DNA of 64,000 nt from Janthinobacterium sp. 67 (GTDB lineage Bacteria; Pseudomonadota; Gammaproteobacteria; Burkholderiales; Burkholderiaceae_D), in contig NZ_PGES01000001.1 in NCBI RefSeq assembly GCF_002797895.1, positions 5,952,001 to 6,016,000 of the forward strand, given 5' to 3'. Both the position numbers and the translations under genes were made by a program. How positions within the stretch are numbered: position 1 is the stretch's first letter; each line of letters opens with the position of its first letter. Below the pieces are notes generated by a model that was not told the DNA's origin, ran no database searches, and was given only the letters and a program-made list of their open reading frames with translations. Positions 25,457 through 33,713 of the stretch are shown here, in pieces.

Positions 25457-25888
25457 TCATTTACGCGCGACCGGCCCCTTGTCGACCGGCACAAAGACTT
25501 CCCATTTATGTTGTGGAGTGGGCTTTACAGTCTTGTCGCAACTTACCGCAACATTCGGTCCAGACAGACCATGGCTCTTCGGAACCCATTTCACCCGCAA
25601 AGCTGCCGCGCATTTCGCCACCAGAATCTTCCGGTTCGGCTCCAATACCTGCCAGCTTGTTCCATTTTTGGAATTCTCGGCAGCCATGAATTTTACTGCG
25701 GCCTCCCTGATCTCGAACAAGCCATGTATGTCACCGCGTGTGCGATCCTCGTCAAGCGTGGCAGCGAGTGCCGATGCGGCACCGGCGGCAAGAAAGCCGA
25801 CAAGGGCGGTGCACACGCGTTTATTCCATCGTGACGCTAGCAATATATTTACAATCCAAATCGGCATTCCCCACCCTCGTAAAATCAA
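25457..25888 (-). CDS. Small secreted protein of unknown function
   Basis: A 143-residue protein not matched to a known family. A hydrophobic stretch (CTALVGFLAAGAASALA) around residues 26-42 looks like a signal peptide with a long, positively charged N-region; two cysteines lie in the mature part. The start at 25,888 overlaps the stop of the glycosyltransferase-like gene (ATGA), so the two form an operon; an internal Met at residue 8 is an alternative start. A periplasmic location is expected. Confidence 0.5.
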   Translation of the reverse strand: MILRGWGMPIWIVNILLASRWNKRVCTALVGFLAAGAASALAATLDEDRTRGDIHGLFEIREAAVKFMAAENSKNGTSWQVLEPNRKILVAKCAAALRVKWVPKSHGLSGPNVAVSCDKTVKPTPQHKWEVFVPVDKGPVARK

Positions 25889-26631
25889 GCCGCTTCACCC
25901 CGTCGATATACAAATTCCTGACGGTCAATACCCTGCGTAACAAAATCCGCATCCGCTGGTATCGTTTCCCAGAAATATACATGTTTAAAGATGGGAATCT
26001 TGTTGAATTTTTTGGAGCGGAATATCCATCTGTTTTTCGTGAAATCGCTGTAGCGGTCGCCTTTGAACTGCTTGTGCACGGCGGTGAAGGGAAGCAGTCT
26101 TTCCGCAATATCCGGGAAAGAATAATCGGGATGATTGTCCTTGAATTTCTCGAAAATTTCGAATTGATCCCTGCAGATAACTTGAATGGCGGTTTCCGGG
26201 AAACGATAGCGCGGCGACCACAGGACGTTCCAGCCTGATTCGATTTCATTGATAAACTTTACCAGGCGCGGTGTCATGATATAGGCGTCCGATTCGATAT
26301 GGATGATTTTATCCACGCCTAATTCATTTGCCACCTTGACGGAGTGGAGAAAGCTGCGCCACCAGCCAGGGTAGTCGGCCCCGCTTTGTCGTCCCAGATT
26401 GTTGTCGAAACGAATGATGAGGTTTTTATCGTCATTCGATGCCAACGGAGCGCTATGGGAAACTGTGTTGATAATGTCTGCGGGTGGAAGGAATGGCGAT
26501 CCATCATCGATCATTATCTTCTTTACCGCATTGATAGGAATATCTTCGTAGTAATCGAGCCACCGCTGATACCGACTTTCCCATGATGGGGCATCTTTTA
26601 TAAAGCTGGTGCAGAATATAATGGCTTTCAT
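25885..26631 (-). CDS. Glycosyltransferase-like protein
   Basis: A 248-residue protein of GT-A-like appearance. The N-terminal beta-strand (MKAIIFCTSF), a Lys-Lys-Ile-Met-Ile-Asp-Asp strand, and a HIESDAYIM segment resembling a DXD-type metal/nucleotide-sugar motif are visible. No signal or membrane segment is present. The gene is clearly more AT-rich than its neighbours, suggesting horizontal origin. It is coupled to the small secreted protein downstream. Donor and acceptor cannot be inferred. Confidence 0.5.
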   Translation of the reverse strand: MKAIIFCTSFIKDAPSWESRYQRWLDYYEDIPINAVKKIMIDDGSPFLPPADIINTVSHSAPLASNDDKNLIIRFDNNLGRQSGADYPGWWRSFLHSVKVANELGVDKIIHIESDAYIMTPRLVKFINEIESGWNVLWSPRYRFPETAIQVICRDQFEIFEKFKDNHPDYSFPDIAERLLPFTAVHKQFKGDRYSDFTKNRWIFRSKKFNKIPIFKHVYFWETIPADADFVTQGIDRQEFVYRRGEAA

Positions 26632-26857
26632 TTGCTAAGCACATTTCTTGTATTTGAAAGATTCGGTTTATTCATGGTCTGATCATTAAAATTTTCAACT
26701 ATTTTAACAGGTTGGGGGCGCCAAAATAACTGGATGGACATGCCGGCGATGTGCTTGTTTGCATCATGGCGCCCCTGGCGCCGCCTCCCCCTCGCGGTAC
26801 AGGCGGTCACCCATTTGTACAGAATTGACCTCGGACAAATTCCTCACTGGAATTCGT

Positions 26858-26886
26858 TTGACCGCCCCTCGCGCCAGGTCTAGAGT
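26858..26886 (+). promoter_or_regulatory. Candidate promoter for the DUF3079 gene
   Basis: TTGACC (26,858-26,863) and TAGAGT (26,881-26,886) have a 17-bp spacer and lie 33 bp before the ATG at 26,920. This is a moderate sigma-70 match in the divergent space between the glycosyltransferase-like and DUF3079 genes; otherwise this 288-bp gap holds nothing I can name. Confidence 0.35.
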
Positions 26887-26919
26887 CAACAAGAAGACTT
26901 CAACCGACTGCGTCCCCCC

Positions 26920-27123
26920 ATGGCCAAGCCCTTTCCCCTGAATCCCAAGAACCCCGAGCGCATCTGCTGGGGATGCGACAAGTATTGTCCGCCGGACGCC
27001 ATGCGTTGTGGCAATGGTTCCGAGCGCACGCAGCATCCGATCGAGCTGTTTGGGGAAGGCTGGAATGACTGGGGCCTGGCTGCCGCCGACAAGGAAGAGG
27101 CGGAGACAAAATCTGAACAGTGA
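26920..27123 (+). CDS. DUF3079 small cysteine-rich protein
   Basis: A 67-residue protein with the family pattern FPLNPKNPERICWGCDKYCP ... RCGNGSERTQHPIELFGE. Four cysteines (CWGCDKYC plus C at RCGN) suggest a metal-binding knuckle. The family is common in proteobacteria and has no known function. A degraded copy of its C-terminal codons lies 0.8 kb downstream at 27,883-27,964. Confidence 0.8.
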   Translation: MAKPFPLNPKNPERICWGCDKYCPPDAMRCGNGSERTQHPIELFGEGWNDWGLAAADKEEAETKSEQ

Positions 27124-27181
27124 TCGCAAGCGAACCGTGCTGCGACCCGCTACAATTTCCCATCGCATCCGCGCCGAGGAA

Positions 27182-27685
27182 ATGTCCATGCAAGAAACCT
27201 TGTTCCGCTGGCTGGAAAGCCATGCCGGCGATTGCCCATTCGTCGAACACCCGGCCGTGCATACCATCGCCGAAGCACTGATCCACGTGCCGCCCATGCC
27301 TGGCCTGATGGTGAAGAATCTGTTCGTGCGCGACGAGAAAGGCCGGCGGCATTTTCTCATCATCGTGCCTTTCGACAAGCGTATCGACCTGGCGGCGCTG
27401 GGACGCTTGCTGCCGACCAGCAAGCTGAGCATGGCTTCGCCTGAACGCCTGCTGCAGCACCTGGGCATCACGCCAGGGGCCGTCAGCCTGTTTGCGTTGA
27501 TCCACGACAGCGCGCACGCGGTGGAACTGGTGCTGGACCAGGCCGTGTGGGATGCTGACTCAGTGCAAGCCCACCCGCTGCGCAACACGGCCACGGTGGC
27601 GCTGTCGCATGCCGCCGTCGTCGATTTCCTCGCGCATGCGGGTCACGTTCCCCGCATTCTGAACGTACCGGCAGCTATTCAATAG
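27182..27685 (+). CDS. YbaK/ProX-type aminoacyl-tRNA deacylase (prolyl-tRNA synthetase-associated domain)
   Basis: A 167-residue protein of the YbaK/ProX editing-domain family. Recognisable elements are CPFVEHPAVHT near the N-terminus, the MVKNLFVRDEKGRRHFLIIVP core with the family's conserved Lys, and a TPGAVSLFALIHD segment in the C-terminal half. Such free-standing proteins hydrolyse mischarged Ala-tRNA(Pro). GAGGA precedes the start at 27,182; an upstream frame overlapping DUF3079 is not likely coding. Confidence 0.82.
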   Translation: MSMQETLFRWLESHAGDCPFVEHPAVHTIAEALIHVPPMPGLMVKNLFVRDEKGRRHFLIIVPFDKRIDLAALGRLLPTSKLSMASPERLLQHLGITPGAVSLFALIHDSAHAVELVLDQAVWDADSVQAHPLRNTATVALSHAAVVDFLAHAGHVPRILNVPAAIQ

Positions 27686-27747
27686 CGTCTTCTCAATGCC
27701 CGGCCATGGGCGCACCGCCGCTGCGCCGTCCCGGCCGGAAGCCGTGC

Positions 27748-27879
27748 GCGGTAAAAGCCGTAGGAGCGCGAGGCGGGGTCGCTGGAGCAGCCGAGGAACA
27801 GTCGTTGGTGGCCTTGCGCGCGCAGTTCCGCCATCACCCGTTCCAGCAAGGTCTTGCCGATGCCTAAGCCTTCGAATGC
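27748..27879 (-). pseudogene. GNAT acetyltransferase gene fragment (duplicate of 31668-31799)
   Basis: 132 bp match positions 31,668-31,799 of the intact GNAT gene with a single mismatch (27,772 versus 31,692). The fragment encodes only the acetyl-CoA-binding core (AFEGLGIGKTLLERVMAELR onward to SYGFYR) and has lost both ends, so it cannot make a working enzyme. It lies in the same orientation as the intact gene and forms direct repeats flanking the TonB-receptor gene. Confidence 0.9.
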
Positions 27880-27882
27880 GGG

Positions 27883-27964
27883 CGAGCTGTTTGGCGAAGG
27901 CTGGAATGACTGGGGGCTGGCGGCGGCTGACAAGGAAAAGGACGCGGACAAGAAGACGCCATAA
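27883..27964 (+). pseudogene. C-terminal remnant of a second DUF3079 gene
   Basis: Reads GELFGEGWNDWGLAAADKEK to a TAA stop, matching the C-terminus of the intact DUF3079 protein (ELFGEGWNDWGLAAADKEE, 27,042 onward). The N-terminal cysteine part is missing: the sequence immediately upstream is the GNAT fragment. The two remnants abut head-on, which indicates a recombination or deletion scar. Confidence 0.85.
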
Positions 27965-28143
27965 GCCGATGGTGGCCAGGTGGTAAACTGCTTGTCGGCG
28001 GCTGAAACCGTCCACTCTTCGCTTTCCTCCGCGAAGCACGACAATCGGCGCATCGCCTGTGCGCTACGCTCATTACATATTGAGCGCGCCAAGGCCGGGC
28101 TAAGTGCCTGGGTGAACCATGGGCATCCCCCGTCTGAAAGAAA

Positions 28144-28180
28144 AAGGGCTGAGCCCTGTGGAAGACAGGACTCAGCCCTT
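28144..28180 (-). terminator. Rho-independent terminator of the TonB-receptor gene
   Basis: AAGGGCTGAG (28,144-28,153) pairs with CTCAGCCCTT (28,171-28,180), extended inside by CCTGT/ACAGG after one mismatch; the loop is 5 nt. On the minus strand the stem is followed by a T-rich run (complement of GAAAGAAAAA). It lies 36 bp beyond the receptor stop codon. Confidence 0.85.
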
Positions 28181-28215
28181 GGCTATCGGCGCACCATCAC
28201 GCCGGCAGCAGGTGA

Positions 28216-31071
28216 TTACATGAAGTGGTAGTTGGCGCTGATGCGGAAGTAGCGGCCTTGACCATTGTGCAGCTGTGGATTGAAACCTTCCACTGGGTAA
28301 CGTGGATCGTATGGCGCCTTGATATCAAACACGTTCTTGATATTGAACGACAAGGTCAGATCCTTGAAGCCCGTGTAGGAGTACGCCATATTGGTCGTCG
28401 TCCAGCTCTTCACGTCGCAGCTGCTGATGTAGTTGCTGTACTTCGGCAAGCCGCTCAGCCCATATGCCGACTTCGGTTGACCGACGCCGTACTGGCAGTA
28501 TGGTTTCTCGTAGACCACGTCGTTGTCGCTACGGCGCAGCAACGATACGGGACCGACGAAATCTACCGACGTCGTCAGGGAGTGGTCGCCACGGGTCCAG
28601 TTGACGGACAGGTTGCTGCGGTTCTTCGGATTGTCGCCGACCGAGGTCGCATAGTCGGACAGGCCGCCATTCGAGCCGGAGGTATCGGTTGCCACTTCGC
28701 CCGGGCGCTCGGCGCGCTTGAAGCTCATCAGATAGCTCCAGTTCAGGTTTGCGGTCAGACGGCCCAGATCGCCCAGCGATTTGCGGTACGCCACTTCGAA
28801 ATCGATGCCCTGCACTTCGGTGCTACCCTGGTTCACATACGAACGGTTGACCTGGGAAATCGGACCGGAGTTAGGCACCACATTGCCGTTGGCATCGGTC
28901 ACCAGATTGGCCGGATTGTTGTCGCGTATGACGCTGCCAGGGTAGCGGTCTTGACGATCAACCATGTACTGCGCACTAAACAAGGCGGTTTCATCCACTT
29001 TCTTGATGCGGTAGTAATCGACCAGCACGTCGATTTCCTTGGTTGGGGCCAGGATCAGACCCAGCGAGTAGCTCTTCGATGTTTCAGGACGCAGATCAGG
29101 CGTGGCCGCGGACAGGCTGGAAATGCCTTTCTTGCAATCGCTGATGTCGGCGCCGGAGGCAGGGTGAACGCCGTCCGGGCAGCGCAGCGGGTCGACCACG
29201 TTGCTGAACGACTGCACGCCGCCGGGCGAAACCTGGGTCAGCGCAGGTGCGCGGAAGCCTTCGGCATAGGTGCTGCGCACGGCCACGCGGTCGCTGATGG
29301 TCCACTTGGCGCCGACTTTCGGCACGAAGTTGCCCTTCAGGTTAGGGTATTTGTCGTAACGGCCGGCGAAGTCCATTTCAAAGTATTTCGCAAACGGCGT
29401 GCGTACTTCGATGAAGGTCGAGCTGACATTGCGGCGGCCATCGGCCGACGAGTTGGCCAAGCCAATGATGTCGCCGCGCTGCGTCGCCATGTCCGGAGTC
29501 AGACCGATTTTTTCTTGACGGAATTCGGCGCCGAATGCCACGCCAATCTGGCCGCCGGCCAACTGGCCAAATGCGGTACTGGCCTTGGCGTCGACTTGCG
29601 TTACCTGGGCATAGCCGCGGTTTTCCAGGTCGCGCGTGACGCTAGGATCGGCATTGACCTGCGCCAGGGTCCAGTTTTGCGTCATGACTTTTTCGAGGGT
29701 CGGGCGGTACAGCATGCCGTTCCAGTTTTCGGTGCGCTCGGCACGGTTCCACAGCACGGCCGTTTCCCAGTCCCACGCACCAGCCGTGCCGCGCACGCCA
29801 GCGAGCAAGCGATAGGTTTCGTTCAGATTGACAGCGCCGCCAGGGGCGCTCACGCGGTAGCCGACCGCGGCGCGCTGCGTCGGAAACGGATTGTCAGGAT
29901 GACCTACCGGCAAGATCATCTGGAACTGCTGCGGTGCGCCGTTGAGTTGATACACGGTGGTCGAAGCCGTACTGCGGAAGGCCGTCGGCACGCGCAGATA
30001 GGTGCGCTCGGAACGGCTGTAGCCGGCTTCGGCAAAGGCCGTCATGTCCTGGTTGATTTCGAACGTGGCGCGCGACAGGACGTTGGCGTCCTTGCCGGCG
30101 CTTTGCACTTCGGCGTAATCGTCGATGTTGAAGTTGCAGAAGGTGCGGCCCACCAGCGGGTCGCTTGCCAGCATGTTGTGCGTCGCCATGTTGCCGGTAA
30201 TTTGCTGCGACGTAGGGCAGTCCAGGCGATTGACGATTTGTGCGCGCTGGGCGTAGGTGGTAGCGAATTTCTTCGTGCCTGGCACTGTCTCAGCGTAGAA
30301 GAAAGGCGACGTGGTCAGACTGCTGGAGAACGGGTTCAGGCGGCCGTTGATGTCGGCATACATGCCTCTCTCGACGTCCTTTTCGTTCTTGATGATGGTG
30401 CTGTCGCGCTTGGCTACGTCAAAGCTGACGAAGGCATTGAATCGGTCCTTGCCAAAGCCGAAGATGCCGCTGGCGCTCTTGCGGGCAAATTCGCCGTCGT
30501 CGTTGGCGCTGATGCTGGCGCTCATTTCGGCGCCCGTGTACTTGGTTTTGGTGATGAAGTTGACTACGCCGGCGATGGCGTCGGAACCATACACGGCCGA
30601 TGCGCCATCCTTGAACACTTCAACGCGTTCGATCGCCGACACGGGGATGCTGTTCAAGTCATAGACGGCCGATTTTCCTTGGTTCGGGTCGGCATACGCG
30701 GATGCGGTGATGCGGCGGCCATTGAGCAAAATCAGGGTGGAAGACGAACCCAGGCCACGCATGGAGGCGGTTGCCGCACCGCGGGCGAAGCCGCCATCGG
30801 TCACGTCCACCGACGAGCCCGAGCCGAAAGCTGGAATCGAGTGCAACAGTTCGGCCACAGTATTGGCGCCGGTAGCGGCAATCTGTTTGGCATTCAAGGT
30901 CTGGATAGGCGAGGAGCCTTCTTTTTCCGTGCGCTTGATGTTCGAACCGGTCACCAGGACTTTTTGCAGTGCCGGCTCTGCCGGTACTTCCTGGGCAAAC
31001 GCCACATGGGATGAGGACAGTGTCAATGCGACAGCGACGACGCTGCGCTTCAGAACAAACTTCTTAGTCAA
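28216..31071 (-). CDS. TonB-dependent outer-membrane receptor
   Basis: A 951-residue protein. A signal peptide (cleavage near VAFA-QEV) is followed by a TonB-box-like LQKVLVTGSN, a plug domain (around residues 50-180; VEVFKDGASAVYGSDAIAGV is the conserved plug end) and a ~22-strand barrel ending in an aromatic C-terminus (RISANYHF). The GSNIKRTEKEGSSPIQTL start is typical of the large receptor class seen in Xanthomonadales and Oxalobacteraceae, often for carbohydrates or peptides rather than siderophores. No transporter gene adjoins it, so the substrate is unknown. It stands as a single-gene unit between its own terminator and an upstream region with three inverted repeats. Confidence 0.9.
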   Translation of the reverse strand: MTKKFVLKRSVVAVALTLSSSHVAFAQEVPAEPALQKVLVTGSNIKRTEKEGSSPIQTLNAKQIAATGANTVAELLHSIPAFGSGSSVDVTDGGFARGAATASMRGLGSSSTLILLNGRRITASAYADPNQGKSAVYDLNSIPVSAIERVEVFKDGASAVYGSDAIAGVVNFITKTKYTGAEMSASISANDDGEFARKSASGIFGFGKDRFNAFVSFDVAKRDSTIIKNEKDVERGMYADINGRLNPFSSSLTTSPFFYAETVPGTKKFATTYAQRAQIVNRLDCPTSQQITGNMATHNMLASDPLVGRTFCNFNIDDYAEVQSAGKDANVLSRATFEINQDMTAFAEAGYSRSERTYLRVPTAFRSTASTTVYQLNGAPQQFQMILPVGHPDNPFPTQRAAVGYRVSAPGGAVNLNETYRLLAGVRGTAGAWDWETAVLWNRAERTENWNGMLYRPTLEKVMTQNWTLAQVNADPSVTRDLENRGYAQVTQVDAKASTAFGQLAGGQIGVAFGAEFRQEKIGLTPDMATQRGDIIGLANSSADGRRNVSSTFIEVRTPFAKYFEMDFAGRYDKYPNLKGNFVPKVGAKWTISDRVAVRSTYAEGFRAPALTQVSPGGVQSFSNVVDPLRCPDGVHPASGADISDCKKGISSLSAATPDLRPETSKSYSLGLILAPTKEIDVLVDYYRIKKVDETALFSAQYMVDRQDRYPGSVIRDNNPANLVTDANGNVVPNSGPISQVNRSYVNQGSTEVQGIDFEVAYRKSLGDLGRLTANLNWSYLMSFKRAERPGEVATDTSGSNGGLSDYATSVGDNPKNRSNLSVNWTRGDHSLTTSVDFVGPVSLLRRSDNDVVYEKPYCQYGVGQPKSAYGLSGLPKYSNYISSCDVKSWTTTNMAYSYTGFKDLTLSFNIKNVFDIKAPYDPRYPVEGFNPQLHNGQGRYFRISANYHFM

Positions 31072-31198
31072 TTCATTTCTCCGTACGAGTCATTCTCAGG
31101 ACCCGTTTTATGCGAAAAACTGTTGAAACAAGCGCATTGCGATAGGCGCGCGCCTGTCAACCCGATCTAGTTTGACCGTTCAAGTGCAGTCATTTTTT

Positions 31199-31297
31199 GT
31201 AAAATGTGATATTCATTTTACCTAGCAGACACATAAAAACATTTCCATGCAGGAAATGTCAATTTTATCTAGCACTGTTGCTCTTATTTACAACAGT
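31199..31297. promoter_or_regulatory. Three inverted repeats upstream of the TonB-receptor gene
   Basis: Within 100 bp there are three perfect inverted repeats: GTAAAATG-N7-CATTTTAC (31,199-31,221), ACATTTCC-N5-GGAAATGT (31,239-31,259) and ACTGTTG-N10-CAACAGT (31,274-31,297). They lie 128-226 bp upstream of the receptor start, inside a 524-bp AT-rich gap (31,072-31,595) with no gene. They may be operators for one or more regulators, or structured leader elements. No Fur box was recognised. Confidence 0.55.
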
Positions 31298-31571
31298 AAA
31301 TATTTTCTTTACAGATCGGCGATGCTGAAATTTCCGTTTTTTTGCAGATGATGAATGGAATGAGGCGCGCTCATCGCGAGGCAGCGAGGTGGTGGGCATG
31401 AGAGAGCATGCCGCTTCAGGAGGGAAACCCGTGATTCAAAGCTGTTGTCTTGCTGGCAATTTACGTGTAACGGAAATTGTCAACAGGCGTTTTTTGATGA
31501 CAGCGCGATAGCTGTCGCCAATACGCCGTAATCGCTATGACGGACGCCATGGATGGCTGAAGGAAAATGCA

Positions 31572-31588
31572 AGCGCCATGACGGCGCT
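31572..31588 (-). terminator. Candidate terminator after the GNAT gene
   Basis: AGCGCC-ATGAC-GGCGCT forms a 6-bp stem with a 5-nt loop 7 bp past the GNAT stop codon; on the minus strand it is followed by TGCATTTTCC. The U-run is short, so confidence is moderate. Confidence 0.5.
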
Positions 31589-31595
31589 CCTGCTG

Positions 31596-32102
31596 TCAGT
31601 TGAGTATGAACTCCAGCACGTCGTCGCCATACTTGTCCGTCTCGCCCGTCGCCGTCCAGCCCAGGTAGCGGTAAAAGCCGTAGGAGCGCGAAGCGGGGTC
31701 GCTGGAGCAGCCGAGGAACAGTCGTTGGTGGCCTTGCGCGCGCAGTTCCGCCATCACCCGTTCCAGCAAGGTCTTGCCGATGCCTAAGCCTTCGAATGCC
31801 GGCAGCAGGGCCAGGACGATGATTTCGCCCGTGTCGCGCTCGCCAAAACAGTAGCCGACCAATTGCCCGTCGTGATGGCATACCTGGCCAGGCAGGCTGC
31901 CCGAGCGCATCATTTCCGCCCAGGACTCGGCCGTGATGCCCACTTCCGCCAGGCGTTCCTCGGGAATGGCGTTTTGCCGCGTCTTGCCGCGCAATGCGAT
32001 GAAGGCTGGCGCATCTTCCGCCTTGGCGGGGTGGAAGGTAATCGATGCCGGGTGTGTCGTCATGTGTGTTGTTCGATGATGTCGGATAGTGGATAAGATC
32101 AT
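31596..32102 (-). CDS. GNAT-family N-acetyltransferase
   Basis: A 168-residue protein with the GNAT acetyl-CoA motif A (LALLPAFEGLGIGKTLLERVMAELR) and motif B (SYGFYRYLGW). The substrate is unknown. The start at 32,102 overlaps the upstream gene's stop (ATGA); an internal Met 13 codons later (32,063), beginning MTTHPASITFHPAK, fits the family better but lacks an SD. A 132-bp near-identical fragment of this gene lies at 27,748-27,879. Confidence 0.8.
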   Translation of the reverse strand: MILSTIRHHRTTHMTTHPASITFHPAKAEDAPAFIALRGKTRQNAIPEERLAEVGITAESWAEMMRSGSLPGQVCHHDGQLVGYCFGERDTGEIIVLALLPAFEGLGIGKTLLERVMAELRAQGHQRLFLGCSSDPASRSYGFYRYLGWTATGETDKYGDDVLEFILN

Positions 32103-32770
32103 TCCCAGGATTTGCGCATGGTTTGCGCCTGGCGCTGCCAGTCAACAACATTTGTCTTTTCGATGGCCTGCTGGCCGGGATTGCCGTTATCGATGATTTC
32201 ATCCCTGACGATGATCAAATCGTTTTTTTCATTCAAGCGATATTCCCGATAGCGCTCGCAATCCTGTTCGCGCCGGGCGGTGGCGATTAATTTGTCGGCC
32301 CGCCAGGTATAGCTGTCTTCATAAAAACATTGCGCCGCGCAGCCGCAATTGGGGATGCCGCCTTCGATACCTTGACCGGCGATGCGGATATCCAGATTCG
32401 GAATGACTGATAATGGCTTGTTGAAGCTGTATTTTTTCGCCGATGCGTCCCACAGCCACACGTCGGAACAGCGGATGCGTCCCTGGCTATCCGTGTAGCC
32501 AGTCACCCACAGGTCGGCATGGCCGTCGAAATTCATGTCGACCAGCAGCGCGTGCAAATTGCCTGTGCCGCTGCTGCTGCAACTGCCATTGAGCCACTGC
32601 TTGCCGATTTTCAGCTGGTAAGTCTGTTTTTCATCGTGATTCGCATAACGGATATCGGCCGCTTGCCGCACTTTGCCTGTCACCGCTTTTTCCAGGTGCA
32701 AGGTGCCGCCATAAGCCGAGGTGGAAATCAGGGATAAAAGCAGCGATAAAGACAACGCGGTCAATTTCAT
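32099..32770 (-). CDS. Secreted protein with XAC2610/FG-GAP-like features
   Basis: A 223-residue protein from the start at 32,770, where a clear signal peptide begins (MKLTALSLSLLLSLISTSAYG). The mature part contains an Asp-rich MNFDGHADLWVTGYTDSQG segment resembling FG-GAP/XAC2610-type calcium-binding loops, and a Cys-rich NCGCAAQCFYED stretch. A periplasmic or surface location is expected; function unknown. A longer frame to 32,851 adds 27 residues before the signal and is unlikely. The stop overlaps the GNAT start. Confidence 0.5.
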   Translation of the reverse strand: MKLTALSLSLLLSLISTSAYGGTLHLEKAVTGKVRQAADIRYANHDEKQTYQLKIGKQWLNGSCSSSGTGNLHALLVDMNFDGHADLWVTGYTDSQGRIRCSDVWLWDASAKKYSFNKPLSVIPNLDIRIAGQGIEGGIPNCGCAAQCFYEDSYTWRADKLIATARREQDCERYREYRLNEKNDLIIVRDEIIDNGNPGQQAIEKTNVVDWQRQAQTMRKSWE

Positions 32771-32932
32771 GGCGATATTCTTGGGCGGGTATTGGGCACA
32801 ATGCGCCGATTGCATCAGGCGGGGAACGATCATAACGCATGATTTGGGCAATGCGCCACACCATTCCTATCGTGCATTCTGTGTGGAACCGTGCTGTGTA
32901 CAATGAAAAAAATCCCCGAATAAGGAATTCTC

Positions 32933-33589
32933 ATGACATCGTCTCCCGAATCGTTGAATGAAGCGGGCATCGTCGCGTATAACGATCATAATCATGCCGA
33001 GGCGTTCAGGCAATTCGACGCGGCGGCGCGCACTGGCGATCCCGCCGGCCAGCATTTATTGGCCAGCCTGTATTACCAGGGCCATGGCGTCGAGCAAAAT
33101 TTGCCGAAGGCGGTGGAATTGTTCACGGCCGCCGCGCAATCGGGTTTTCCGCCGTCGCTGGCCAATCTGGCCCTGATGTATGCGAGCGGCGACGGTGTCG
33201 CGCAAGACATCGCGCAAGCGCTCGCCTATGGGCGCAAGGCGGCCGAGGCGGGCGATGGCCAGTCGCAATTCAACCTGGCGCAGGCCTACCGCAAGGGCGA
33301 TGGCGTACCGCAAGACTATGCCGAGGCGGCGTTCTGGTACAAACAGGCGGCCGAAGCCGGTTCCCTGTCGGCGCAGAATGAATACGGCTTGCTGTACGCG
33401 CAAGGGCAGGGCGTGGAGCTCGATTACGTGCAGGCCTACGCGTGGATCGCCATGCCGGCCGAGGCGGGCAGCACGCAATCGATCAAGAACCGCGACCAGT
33501 TGCTGGAAATCCTCACGCCCTCACAGCAGCAGGCGGCGCGTGCGCTGGCGGCCGAGTATGCGGCGCAATACGGCGTCAATCCCCACTAA
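32933..33589 (+). CDS. Sel1-repeat protein
   Basis: A 218-residue helical-repeat protein with about four Sel1-like repeats (for example ASLYYQGHGVEQNLPKAVEL, then ALMYASGDGVAQDIAQAL). There is no signal peptide, so it is probably a cytoplasmic protein-interaction scaffold. An AAGGA SD precedes the ATG. It converges on RNase Z across the 112-bp inverted-repeat element. Specific partners cannot be inferred. Confidence 0.8.
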   Translation: MTSSPESLNEAGIVAYNDHNHAEAFRQFDAAARTGDPAGQHLLASLYYQGHGVEQNLPKAVELFTAAAQSGFPPSLANLALMYASGDGVAQDIAQALAYGRKAAEAGDGQSQFNLAQAYRKGDGVPQDYAEAAFWYKQAAEAGSLSAQNEYGLLYAQGQGVELDYVQAYAWIAMPAEAGSTQSIKNRDQLLEILTPSQQQAARALAAEYAAQYGVNPH

Positions 33590-33596
33590 AATAACA

Positions 33597-33708
33597 CCTG
33601 ACAAAACCTACTGCGCGTCGTAATTTGCGGTCTGCGATGCTCACTGTACCTTCGTACAGTTGCGCTTCTCGACCACAACTTCCTTCCGCTCGCTACGGTT
33701 TTGTCAGG
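33597..33708. repeat. 112-bp element with 12-bp perfect terminal inverted repeats
   Basis: CCTGACAAAACC (33,597-33,608) is exactly mirrored by GGTTTTGTCAGG (33,697-33,708). Inside lies a perfect hairpin ACTGTAC-CTTC-GTACAGT (33,643-33,660). The element fills almost the whole gap between two convergent genes (33,590-33,713). It could be a MITE-like or REP-like intergenic repeat and may also act as a bidirectional terminator. It contains no ORF of note. Confidence 0.85.
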
Positions 33709-33713
33709 CGTCG

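Noticed and set aside
28225..31014. 929-codon plus-strand open frame opposite the TonB-receptor gene
   Set aside because: It runs fully antisense to a gene with clear family motifs, and the translated product shows no family signature; it is a high-GC shadow frame.
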